Shown piece by piece: positions 35,200 to 45,567 of a stretch of DNA of 64,000 bases; position 1 is the stretch's first letter, and each line of letters starts with the position of its first letter. A program made the translations under genes and the position numbers. A model generated the notes under the pieces. That model saw only the letters and a list, made by a program, of their open reading frames with translations. It had not been told where the DNA came from and ran no database searches. This stretch comes from Clarireedia homoeocarpa (taxonomy: Eukaryota; Ascomycota; Leotiomycetes; Helotiales; Rutstroemiaceae): assembly GCA_001465935.1 (NCBI GenBank), contig LNKV01000033.1:496001-560000 (forward strand), written 5' to 3'.

Positions 35200-35659
35200 C
35201 TTGACTTTACTGTTGTTATTTGATCAGCTGAGTTGTGATTTATTATAGAGGTCCGGGCTTACGTTAATTTAATATAGATTTTCGCTCAATTGGAAAGTTA
35301 ATGGTTTTGTTGATTATGTAATTCGTCGTCGTCGTCATCGTACATGTCGCTGCCCTTTTGCGACAGGTCGTTTCTTCGGCACAATAGGTTAAGTTTATGT
35401 CATTAACGAAAAGCAAAATCACAGTACATCTAAGTAGGAAGATTAGGTCAAACTAAGTTCATTGTGGAAATTCCTAAAATTCAAGACAACTGTTCATGGT
35501 TTTCGAACACGTCTGAAGAATGTCATTTGCACATGTTTCGAACCAGCCAACGTTGCACCTTTGCAAGTTGTCGATTTGAGATTATCGAAAAATGACTCTA
35601 CTACATCATGACAGCAAATCCTGGTGCGTTCTCGCTGATTGATCAAGCAGAAGTTGGCC
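35200..35659. other. Intergenic region
   Basis: A 460-bp stretch containing a CGTCGTCGTCGTCAT microsatellite at about 35326; no gene. Confidence 0.5.
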
Positions 35660-36406
35660 TCAACGTCTAATCTTAAGGTGATGCTCTGCGAACTCCCCAG
35701 CATGAGCATCCAACCACTGCTGAACACCATAGATATCTCCGGCATGGCCTCTCAACTGTGAAAGATGAAACATTAACATGCAAGTTCATGTCAAGCACCA
35801 GATTCTAGTCCACCAGCACACGAAGTATAAAAGATCAACTTACCCAGTCCAAGTCACCGCGAACACAATCAAAGATCCCTGCTCTAAGACCATTTTCAAC
35901 TGCTTGTTCCTTATACCAAGCTGTATTGTAGAGTTTGACTTTTTCAATGGCTTGCATAACTGACAGAAAGAAGTCAGCACATACTTTAGTATCCTTAATC
36001 GTAGAGGATCGAGGAAAGGAAGTCGAGAAGTGTGAGAGTTACGGTCGTTGTACATATCTTGCTGAGAGTCTCGTCTTGCAAGTTTCCCAGCTGAGGAAGG
36101 TGCAGGTGGTGCAGATGGAAGCTCGAGACAAGAGTTTGTTGGTAATGCGCTTAAGGAGCAAGTAGAAGAGGTGGTTGTTGGTACTGTGACGACGGTGATT
36201 GTGGTAGATATGGTTGGATGTACTGTTGTGGTGGAAGTGTATAGGATGAAGGTAGTTCGAGAGGATGAAGCTGCGGAGATTCCACTTGAACTGTTACCCT
36301 GATAGTAGACGGTTGAGCTAGTGTGAGAGGTCGAGGTCAAAGTGGTGGTGCAGAGAGTAGTGGAGATGAAGGCTGTGAAGAGAATAGCGGTTGATGAGAT
36401 ATGCAT
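35660..36406 (-). CDS. Small secreted protein, Ser/Thr-rich, unknown function
   Basis: Three exons (36406-36043, 35959-35844, 35755-35660) give 191 residues. Residues 1-20 (MHISSTAILFTAFISTTLCT) look like a signal peptide. Residues 20-95 are extremely Ser/Thr-rich and likely O-glycosylated. A dibasic site (KLARRD, near 110) could be cut by a Kex2-type protease. The C-terminal 80 residues are different in character, helical and charged: LMQAIEKVKLYNTAWYKEQA, AGIFDCVRGDLDW, then a last exon with RGHAGDIYGVQQWLDAHAGEF. Both introns keep frame, and the retained-intron frame degenerates. I do not recognise the C-terminal domain. It could be a cell-wall protein or a processed secreted factor. Confidence 0.72.
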
Positions 36407-37072
36407 TGTTGAGCCTGGCAGTGATGAGATGGGACAAATGGGATAGAGGCGGTGGTTTGAACACTCCAGGGACTGGTATAATCACCTTATTTAACAACCA
36501 TTATATATGTTTCCTCTTGGTTACCACAACTATGTGACTTTCCATGGCTGATACCGGAAATGCTCATAGAGGAATGCTAAGACTAAAAGCATTTCCGAGC
36601 GAGTAAAAAAAAAGGAACGTAGGCGGCAGAAACCGTAATAATTGAAGGCTGAGTATCAGGCATAGACAAATTAACAATACAGTCTGGTGCACATTCGTCG
36701 GGACAAAAATAACTGTGTATGTTTGTTAGCCAGGAAATTCTTCCATTGTCGCAACAACATCTCGTGCCTAAAAATTCAAGTTATCGCTAGCTCTACCACA
36801 TCACTTGACGTATTAATGGGCTGTAGGAAATCGAAATGATATATATAATAGAAAATCCATCCTATTGATTGTGCGGGAAGACCGATGCCCCTGATGATTC
36901 TACATTGTACAATTGAACAACCTCCCAAATCCCGCTCATTATCATGCCTATCATTCCAACTGTACCGCCAATATACACGTTCCAATCTATTCTCATCCAC
37001 CACAATTCCCTTTCTTGTCTCCACCAACCGTCAAACATTTCACTCCTGTTAATCCATTGCTCTATCTTATAG
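36407..37072. other. Intergenic region
   Basis: A 666-bp spacer between the secreted-protein promoter and the Vps55 3' end. Short antisense frames at 36776-37107 lack features. Confidence 0.5.
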
Positions 37073-37529
37073 TCAAAAGTCACTCTCCTCCTGGAAAAAC
37101 ATTCCAAAGCTGACCACAGTCCCGTAAATCAGAACACCTCCAATTATACTCATAACCATAGCTGGCACAGTAATAATATGTGAATGCGCCAGCACAGCTG
37201 GCAATGCGACACCCATCATGCATAAGAAACCGGTGCAGAAGCGGCCAAGATCGATAACACCGGAGCTAGAGGACTCGCCGAAATCATCTGGGTTGGCGCA
37301 TCGTGATGCGATCCAGTTGGGAAGAGGGGCGAGGATGAAGGTGAAGACGACGAGGAGTGGAAGATATTGGTGGAACAAGGCGCAGGAGAGAATTACAAGG
37401 AGAAATCCGAGAGCAAGGACCTGCAGATTATCTTTAGCTGCAGAACTTGATGGTTGGAAAGGGAAGGAGAAATCAATTAGGGTAGCTTACAAAGGAGAGA
37501 GAAATAATCGTCTTGAGGCCGGCGGCCAT
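37073..37529 (-). CDS. VPS55: Vps55, endosomal sorting membrane protein
   Basis: Two exons (37529-37491, 37420-37073) give 128 residues, the normal size of the Vps55/OB-RGRP family. It starts MAAGLKTIISLSF, continues VLALGFLLVILSCALF, then FTFILAPLPNWIASRC, GRFCTGFLCMMGVALPAVLAHS and VMSIIGGVLIYGTVVSFGMFF, i.e. four membrane segments in the order expected. In yeast it works with Vps68 in late-endosome to vacuole transport. The N-terminus depends on a 70-bp intron with good GT/AG ends. Confidence 0.95.
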
Positions 37530-37918
37530 GTTGAAGAGGTTGGAGAAATACACGTTGTGTGGCTTTCGCGAGTTTCGTGTCTGAATGGTTCGTCGGGACA
37601 AGCTACTGCTTAGGTTGCGCAATTGCTAGAGTGTCCTTGTGGCAATGAGCTTCCTTATGTATACACGGGTCGTATGTAAATCGATGAGATGTCGTTGTTA
37701 TTTGTTGGTAGAGCGGGTGATAAGAGCTTCGAGATTGATTACAGCGGCCTTGGAGCTGACGTTGGCGCCGCGATCAGGACGGAGACTGAGCCGGCAACCG
37801 GAGAAACCATCACCCGAGGAGGTCCAGAATCCCCCAAAGAGTCATCCTCAACCACAATTTGTTTCAAGCTGTGCGCTAATTAGAAGAAAATGCAACGAGA
37901 TTCTTTGAATGTATAAGC
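37530..37918. promoter_or_regulatory. Divergent spacer between Vps55 and CLC genes
   Basis: A 389-bp divergent promoter region. No particular element recognised. Confidence 0.5.
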
Positions 37919-40842
37919 ATGGCGAGCTCATCCGGGAGCTATTTTCCTTCCCGGCACAACGGCAATTCATCATCCAGTCGCAGTCCACCACAGCCTTCAG
38001 TTACAGAAGACGAGAGCGATAACGATGATCCTCTCGTGAATCAATCAAGAGAGCAGGCCGTGCTCGCAGATGATCCACTTGGTGATGGCGCCCCCAGTCT
38101 GGTTTCTTTCAAGCGCAAACAGAAACAGCCTGCCAGTTCTGGGTTTCTGTCAGCATTCTCGGGTAGTAGTACTGCATCTCGACAGAATACACCATCACCG
38201 GGAGGTAGCATACCAAGTTCTGGAAATGATCGCGCATACCAGTTGAATACACCGGTGGGAAATGGCTCACATAATAGTCCTGGAACTAAAGATGGAGGGC
38301 CATTGGATTGGTATGTGGAGGGACCAGGCCGTAGAGTTGGATATGAAGATATGACAGCTATTGATTGGATTTTCGAATATACAAAGGAAAGACAGAGATT
38401 ACGAATATTGTATTCGAGCGCCACGGGTCTGCTTGGATATGTACGGCAAATATTGGATGCAAGCCAAATATGGGTAGTTCTTGTCTTGACGGGTGTTGCG
38501 ACAGGTGTGTTTGCGGCTGGAATTGATGTCGTAACCAACTGGCTGGCCGATTTGAAGACGGGATACTGTATGGCTGGCGAAGATGGAGGGCACTTTTACC
38601 TGAATAAACTATTTTGCTGCTTTGGGTACGATAGCATTTCACAGTGTCGAGATTGGGTGCCTTGGAGTCTGGCGCTACATGTTACTACGACTGGTGGAAA
38701 ATGGTTTATAGAGTACTTCTTTTTCATATTGTTTTCTGTAAGTCTGGATTCCAGCCATCTTATACTTCAAAACTAATTGCTGCAGCTATCTTTTGCACTC
38801 GTCTCCAGCATATTGGTGCAGGAATATGCTTTGTATGCAAAGCATAGCGGTATTCCGGAGATCAAGACTGTACTAGGAGGCTTCGTTATTCGGCGTTTTA
38901 TGGGGATTTGGACGTTGATCATCAAATCCCTTGGATTGGTAAGCCTAACCTGCTCTGTGTGCGATGTCAAATTCTAAAGCCAATAGTGTCTCTCTGTCGC
39001 ATCTGGAATGTGGCTCGGGAAGGAGGGCCCACTTGTACATGTAGCATGTTGTTGTGCAAACGTCTTCATGAAATTATTTATCAACATCAACGGCAATGAA
39101 GGTATGTACAGATACGATATCGTTATTGTATAGCTTCTAAGATTCATGTAGCACGAAAGCGCGAGGTGCTCTCAGCAGCTGCGGCTGCCGGTATATCTGT
39201 TGCCTTTGGATCTCCGATTGGTGGTGTGCTGTTTAGTCTAGAGGTATGTGCCTGCTTGTGGAAGTCAACAAACACCTTTTTAACGTGACCAAGCAACTTT
39301 CCTATTACTTTCCGGATAAAACAATGTGGCAAAGCTTTGTTTGCGCCATGACAGCTGCTGTTACTCTACAAGCTTTTGATCCTTTCCGAAGCGGAAAACT
39401 CGTGTTGTACCAAGTTACTTACAGCACCGGGTGGCATGGATTTGAAATGGTTCCCTTTGCTGCGCTGGGTATTCTAGGGGTATGGATACCTTCATGTTCA
39501 TCTTTGAGTTCTAATCTGACTTTAATAGGGTATCTATGGTGGGTTATTCATCAAACTCAATACGAGAATCTTTCGATGGAAAAAGTCTGCTAGCTGGCTT
39601 CCTGGTCCAGTAACACAGGTCATGATTGTTGCTATCCTCACCGCATTGGTTAATTACCCGAATCTTTACATGCGGGCCCAATCATCGGAGCTAGTCTTCT
39701 CGCTGTTTGCTGAATGCTCCAAACTCACGGATGACATGTTTGGTCTATGCAAAACGGGTTCTGCCACAGCCGGTACTATACTCTTACTAGCATTCGCAGC
39801 CGTTCTCGGTTTCGGACTGGCATCGATCACGTTCGGATTACAGGTACCAGCCGGAATTATTTTGCCCTCTATGGCAATAGGGGCTCTTTTCGGCCGTGCA
39901 GTTGGCATTGTGGTTGAGATATGGGTTCACACCTTCCCCAATTTTTATTTCTTCACATCTTGCGAACCGGATCTCCCATGCGTTACGCCTGGAACATATG
40001 CCATCATCGGAGCTGCAGCTGCTCTTGGTGGTGTTACTCGCATGACTGTTTCGATCGTTGTTATTATGTTTGAACTCACAGGAGCTTTGACCTATGTTCT
40101 TCCCATTATGATTGCTGTCATGATCAGCAAATGGGTTGGTGATGCTTTTGGAAAGAGGGGTATCTACGAAAGTTGGATTCATTTGAACGAATATCCATTT
40201 TTGGATAACAGCGATGAGACCCCGATACCTGACATTCCTGTGAGTCAGATCATGACGCGAATTGAAGACCTAGTCGTACTTACAGCGACCGGTCATACCA
40301 TTGAGTCCTTGACCAATGTTCTGGCAACTCATCCGTACCGTGGGTTTCCTGTAATATCAGACCCAAGGGAGGCGATACTACTTGGGTACATCTCCAGGGG
40401 TGAACTGACATACAACCTGAAAATATCTACCCAACCACCGCGATCACTTCGACCAGAAACCGAGGCATTTTTCTCTCACCAACCATTTGCCGATCCACGG
40501 ACAACGCTTGACCTTCGGCCATGGATGGATCAGACACCAATCACTTTACCTTCACGATCAAATCTTCTCCTCACGGCGAATTATTTCCAGAAGTTAGGTC
40601 TTAGATACATGCTCTTCTGTGACAGAGGAGTGCTCCAGGGGTTCTTAACCAAGAAAGACGTGTGGTATATTTTGAATGGAGCAGAAGAAACAAGGAGAAC
40701 TAATGCGCAAGATGGAGTAGGATTGGATGATACAGGGCTAGCTCGTGAAGAAGGAAGAGGCGAGCACAGGGGGTTGCTTCATGGTGATGATGAGTATGTG
40801 ATACCACTCACCCCAGCACGCGATGACACTCCAATGCTATAA
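37919..40842 (+). CDS. CLC-family voltage-gated chloride channel/transporter with CBS domains
   Basis: Six exons (37919-38737, 38786-38938, 38987-39101, 39152-39243, 39294-39479, 39529-40842) give 892 residues. After a disordered Ser-rich N-terminus (about 140 residues) the CLC core shows HSGIPEIK (selectivity loop GxGIP), GKEGPLVHVACC with the gating glutamate, GSPIGGVLFSLEQ and AGIILPSMAIGALFGR. The C-terminus carries two CBS units (IPVSQIMTRIEDLVVL and GLRYMLFCDRGVLQGFLT). Fungal homologues include the Gef1 type of endomembranes and plasma-membrane relatives; the Gef1 role is acidification and copper loading of oxidases. All five introns (48-50 bp) keep frame. Confidence 0.94.
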
Positions 40843-41799
40843 TAAAATGATACCTTAATACAATTATGTATATCTTTTCTTTTGCTTGCTGTGACTTATC
40901 CCAATGACTTCATGCGATCTGCCAGATTCTATGTATTGGTCTTTAAAATATAATGGGCTTTTTGTAAGGTAGTCTGAGGACAATTAGGCTGCAGGACTAT
41001 GCATGTTGTCCACCCATAAGCATCACCGAGCACATGTTAGATTCTCGTTTAGCCATTCTTACTGACATAACCAATATTACGATTTTCCCTGACCTAATAT
41101 TTTGGATATTCCCTGATTGTTCGGTAGGGCACAATCGCTAGTGGGGCTGCTAGGTGGCCTTGTGGACATACTTGCACGCTTGTACTCTAGCAAGTAACAA
41201 AACCCAGATATCTAGAAACTCGGCGATGTGCTGGAATGTTTTAGTGCCTAAACCACGCCATTCAGTTGATAGTGATCCGATAGCCGGAAATCTACTTGGT
41301 AGTTTCGTGGTCGTCTCAGCCAACACCACAAACTGTATCATGGGTGTCGAGCTTGCAGGCAGGATACTAATCCCTCCTATCAGTGTAAGGTACAGATAGA
41401 CATAGCCACTTCTAATTCTCTTTCTTGCGTTTTTATCTCATGCACAGCAAATTAAGGCAAGCAAATGTATGTAGGTAGGTATGCATTAAACCGCCAAGCC
41501 ACTTGGTTCGTCCCACTTGGAGGAGCTCTAACTCGAAAGCTGAGTATACACCACCATTAAATTGGTTAGCGTTGACGCAACGTGAGGGGCTGTCGGTGGG
41601 TTGTCAGATTTCGTGGCTGGGTAGCATTTACTACTTAATGTTTACTCTTTCTCATCTGAACGCACTTTGAAGCCTGCTAGACCAACACATACGCTCCGCC
41701 AGCCGATCGCCACACCTCTAGCAACCTCTACAATCATATAAAGACTCTAAAAGTCCCTTCAAAGAATGGGGGTAAGCTTTTAAAGGCTTAATTCACACG
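40843..41799. other. Intergenic region
   Basis: A 957-bp spacer before the vWA gene, without a supported ORF. An alternative upstream ATG at 41766 lies directly before a GTAAGC donor, so a 5' leader intron is possible. Confidence 0.5.
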
Positions 41800-43504
41800 A
41801 TGTATCCAACGACTAATTACTATAATCCACAGCTCGCATCAAAGATGGCAGCTGCCCAAGCTGCTCAGGCGGGCGGCCATCCTCCTGCTATGCAAGCAGG
41901 AGGCGCACCACCTTATGTGAGTTTGCAACGAAATCCAGCCGGTAGATATCGTTTGCTGACAGGTCGCAGCCAACAGGGCAGCCGGGACAGTATCAGCAGC
42001 AGGGTCAACCACCACAAGGTCAGTGATGCTAATCGATAAACACCAACGAAGCCAGCCATGTCGTTCTCGGCTACTCTATAGGTTTAAAACCAAATATGCT
42101 GTTGGATAGAAAGGCGTATATAAATGACGATAATGCTAACTTGTTCACAAACAGGCCAGCAGTACCAGCCTTATCCGGGTGGTGCGCCACCGCAAGGTGC
42201 TCCCGGACAATATCCTCCTCCACCTCAAGGAGGAGCTCCACATCAACCACTAGGCTATATGGCAGGAACAAGCTCGATTTCAGCAGCCGCCGTCAAACAA
42301 TCTCTTGAGGCAACGATACGCGAAAAAAACATTGGCAGCTTTTTCAACCCCCAACTTGTCGAACAAATTGCTGCCATTGCCCCTCAGAAAATCGATCAAT
42401 TGTGTAAAACATGGAATATACCAGTAGAAATGGGTGCGGACATTGCTAAGCTCGCATTGTTTGATATCACTTTGTTCGTTGGTATGTCTGCTTGAGACTA
42501 TTTAATGGCACCGGATGGCTCTAACTCTTTAAAGACGACAGTGGATCCATGGTTTTCCAGGAGAACGGCTCTCGAATTGATGATATGAAGCTTGTGCTCC
42601 AACGAGCCGCATTCGCTGGCTCTCTCTTTGATACCGATGGGATTCAGGTACGCTTTTTCAACAGCGATGATGGACAGGACAATGTTCGCTCTGCCGCGGA
42701 TGTAGACGCACTTGTAGCCCGAAACAAGTTTAGAGGGTTGACACCTCTTGGTGCACAACTGAAGAATAAGATCATCAATCCTATCTTGGCCAAGGCTCGC
42801 CACCCTCCCAACGCACCTGACAGACTTGTCAAACCAGTTCTTGTCATCATCATCACGGATGGACAGCCAGATAATGAACGTGAAGTATTCGAGGTCATCA
42901 AGAGCGCCTCAAACGAGCTCTCTAGGACCCCATATGGCAGGAATGCTATCTCATACGAGTTCGCACAGGTTGGAACCGATAAGGGAGCCACTGCATTCCT
43001 GAAGAAGCTCGACGACGACCGTAGTATTGGAGATCTCATTGACTGTACCTCGAACTTCGAAACCGAACAAGATGAAATGGCCAGAACCAGCCCCGGTGTC
43101 GATCTTACCCCCGATCTGTGGCTACTTAAGCTCTTGGTTGGCGCAGTTGACTCTTCGTATGATAGTAAGGATGAGGGTAATGTTTCTCGTCCGCCTCCAC
43201 CACAACAGGGCGCATATGGACAGCAACCATCACCGCAAGGCTACGGCGCCCCTCCCCAAGGTTATGGACAGCAACAGCCCCCATACGGTGCTCCTCCACA
43301 GGGGTACGGGCAGCAACCTCCGTACGGTGCCCCTCCCCAAGGTTATGGTCAGCAACAACAGTATGGTGCTCCCCCTCCACAGGGTGGTGCCTACCCCGGC
43401 CAGCAGCAATATAAGCCACAAGGCGGACCACCTGTCCCACCTGTAAGTAACTATCAATCTCTGATTGTCCAAGACGAGACTAACATTCAGAATAGCGTTA
43501 CTAA
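41800..43504 (+). CDS. von Willebrand factor A-domain protein with Pro/Gln/Tyr-rich ends
   Basis: Five exons are inferred, first 41800-41916, last ending with PPRY at 43504. The N-terminus is rich in Pro, Gln, Gly and Tyr (GQPGQYQQQGQPPQGQQYQPYPGG). A helical segment follows (SISAAAVKQSLEATIREKN, FFNPQLVEQIA). The vWA domain begins with DDSGSM, a complete metal-ion MIDAS motif formed across an intron, followed by RFFNSDDG and the GLTPLGAQL loop; PVLVIIITDGQPDNE is the core beta strand. The C-terminus has tandem YGAPPQGYGQQ repeats. Filamentous-fungal proteins of this type are common but their function is not established. No signal peptide; probably cytosolic. Retaining the last intron would add about 20 unrelated residues. 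Confidence 0.8.
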
Positions 43505-44266
43505 GTGGTTATTGACGGTCTAATAACGTGAGATAGCTAGAGCTTTGCTGTCACTGTCAGTAAGAGATGGAAATGGTTTCTGGTGTGCGTTTCTCTCTAT
43601 TGAGGGCAATCCAGAATATAATTTAACTGGCATCTATTTAACATGCAAGTACAAAGTGAATTAAACATCGCTCTGTGATCACTCTCATGTAACTTAAGCC
43701 TTACAATTCACCATGATCAGATGAACACGTGCCTAGAGACTGATCGTAGGAGTGTTCCCCAATTGTCCAACTTTGACTCAATCAATCGTAAGTATGGGAC
43801 TGGACATAGCACATTCAAAGCTTCATTGTTCGAACCTAATTTGAACTTTCAAATTGCAGTTTTGCATCGACACGGCCAGCCGGTTTACCACGGTCGTATA
43901 CTATTTGCCCTGATCGTAGGATGGACAGTTTTTTTTTTTTTGGTTCCATTTGAAGCAATCATCAGTAGCATATATTTCACAGGCAGTATCTAATATCACT
44001 TGGCTGGCTTTAGGACAAGCTCCAAGCCCTAAAGCAAGGAGGAGCCCTTCTCTGTAGAAGAAATAAGCGGCCGGAATTGACTGTCTCTGTACACCCAAGT
44101 TATAGTGTACAATCGTGAACCTTCACTTATTATTATTATTATTCGGAAGAAATACTACAAATATATAGAAGAGCTTGCTAATTTAAACTTCCCCTAAGGT
44201 TAATTAAATCGATACTATATCTACAAACATTCTTTCGAAGGTTAAGTTCAATTGAGAGAGATATAC

Positions 44267-44346
44267 TATCCCCTTGACTGCCAACTACTCGCGACCTCAC
44301 CAAAAACAAGGTGGGGAAGTCGCGTATGGCAGTCAAGAGGATATAG
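44267..44346. repeat. Imperfect hairpin (inverted repeat)
   Basis: Left arm about 44267-44301 and right arm 44309-44346 pair through TTGACTGCCA/TGGCAGTCAA, a mid-stem GCGAC/GTCGC pair and CCTCACC/GGTGGGG (one mismatch) around an AAAAACA loop. It lies inside the A/T-rich element. Confidence 0.7.
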
Positions 44347-44561
44347 GAAGCTGGATTAGCTAGATTCTACTATATATTTGATCAAGTAATAGATTATAAT
44401 AATATTTAAATATATACAATAGTTATATTAAAAGCCTATATGATTATATAAGGGCTAATAGACAGACAGCCAAGTATTAAAGCAATTATAATTATATCTA
44501 TTCTCTTAAATAATAATAATAATAAAAGCACAATTGCAAACTATAATTGTAAGATTACAGA

Positions 44562-44777
44562 CACTAGTGGGTGTACCACCTATCCGACCAACTCTCAAAC
44601 TTCAATATTCGACTAAAATATATACTTTTGAGATCTCTACTCTAGTAAGTGTATATACAAGCTCTTAATAATTAAATTGTATTAGGACAATCAGATATAT
44701 AAGTTTTCAAATGTCCAGATTGCACTTGAACAATCAGAAATCCGAAGTTGGTCGGATAGTTAGTACACCCACTGGTG
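44562..44777. mobile_element. MITE copy A, 216 bp with terminal inverted repeats
   Basis: Ends are CACTAGTGGGTGTACC and, as reverse complement, CACCAGTGGGTGTACT; the inverted repeats run about 31 bp and include CTATCCGACCAACT. The copy is about 90% identical to copy B at 49326-49541. Flanks show possible CAGA direct repeats. It has no coding capacity. Confidence 0.85.
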
Positions 44778-45567
44778 CAGAGATAGTCAATTCCGGTCGC
44801 TTATTTCTCCTACGGAGAGGGAGCGCTCCTTCTACGAGCTGGTTCAACCTGGCGGATTTTAAGCAAATTAACTATAACTTCCATATCGTATAACATTCTA
44901 CACCTTATTTGAACATCTTTTGCATACTTCTAATTATGATTTCGGGAACCTCAAGCGAGTGTCCTCGCTGCAAGGTGCAATGTATACCTCTAACGTTGAT
45001 AGCTCAAGCGTATGAGTATGTTGATGTACGAGCAAGGCCGCGAGGATTTTTTCTCCTTCAAATCAATTCAGCTACAAATGTTGTCGGAACATACCCAGCA
45101 TACTGGCCATTCATTCATTTCGAGTACAGTCTGGACTCTCTGATGCTACTACATACGTGAACTCACCGGAGTCTGTGCCGCATGTACTTCATCGCCTTTT
45201 ATCTGTTATCCAATACAAACCCTAACCACTACGGAGCCCGCCCGCTCGTAGTGCAATATTTCCATTTTTTACAGGACTATGGTTGGGTTGGATGTTTCTA
45301 TACCCTGGATATCAATGCTGTTGGCTACCACTGTCTCGGTGCAGCGCTTCCAGGTCGCTAATGCGAGGGCTGTCTGCAGCGTTTTCATTTTGGGACAGCT
45401 CCATCGCAAAATATAAACATCTGAAGTCCACGATGTAATTATCCAGTCTTTCATTCAATCGGGCTTCGTTATATATACAAATCTTTAGCTATTCTTTTAG
45501 AATTGATTTCCTGTCATTGCTGCCATAAGTCGACAATTTGGATTATTCTTATCTATGCCATCAAGCA

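Larger units (their letters stand above)
44041..44828. mobile_element. Inverted-repeat element enclosing MITE copy A
   Basis: The left arm 44041-44089 and the reverse complement of the right arm 44778-44828 share GAGAAATAAGCG-like and CGGAATTGACT blocks (about 80% by eye over 50 bp). The interior is A/T-rich and non-coding and contains an imperfect hairpin at 44267-44346 and a 216-bp MITE abutting the right arm. It fits a non-autonomous DNA transposon altered by repeat-induced mutation. Confidence 0.6.
43505..45567. other. 2-kb repeat-rich intergenic region
   Basis: A stop-rich, A/T-rich stretch (44100-44700) holding an inverted-repeat element (44041-44828), a hairpin, and MITE copy A. No gene is seen. 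A single TCGGGCTTCG core occurs at 45459, outside the cluster. Confidence 0.6.

Noticed and set aside
45459..45469. TCGGGCTTCGT upstream of the CorA-like gene
   Set aside because: It fits the core but is a single copy 27 kb outside the cluster and ends in T; treated as chance.
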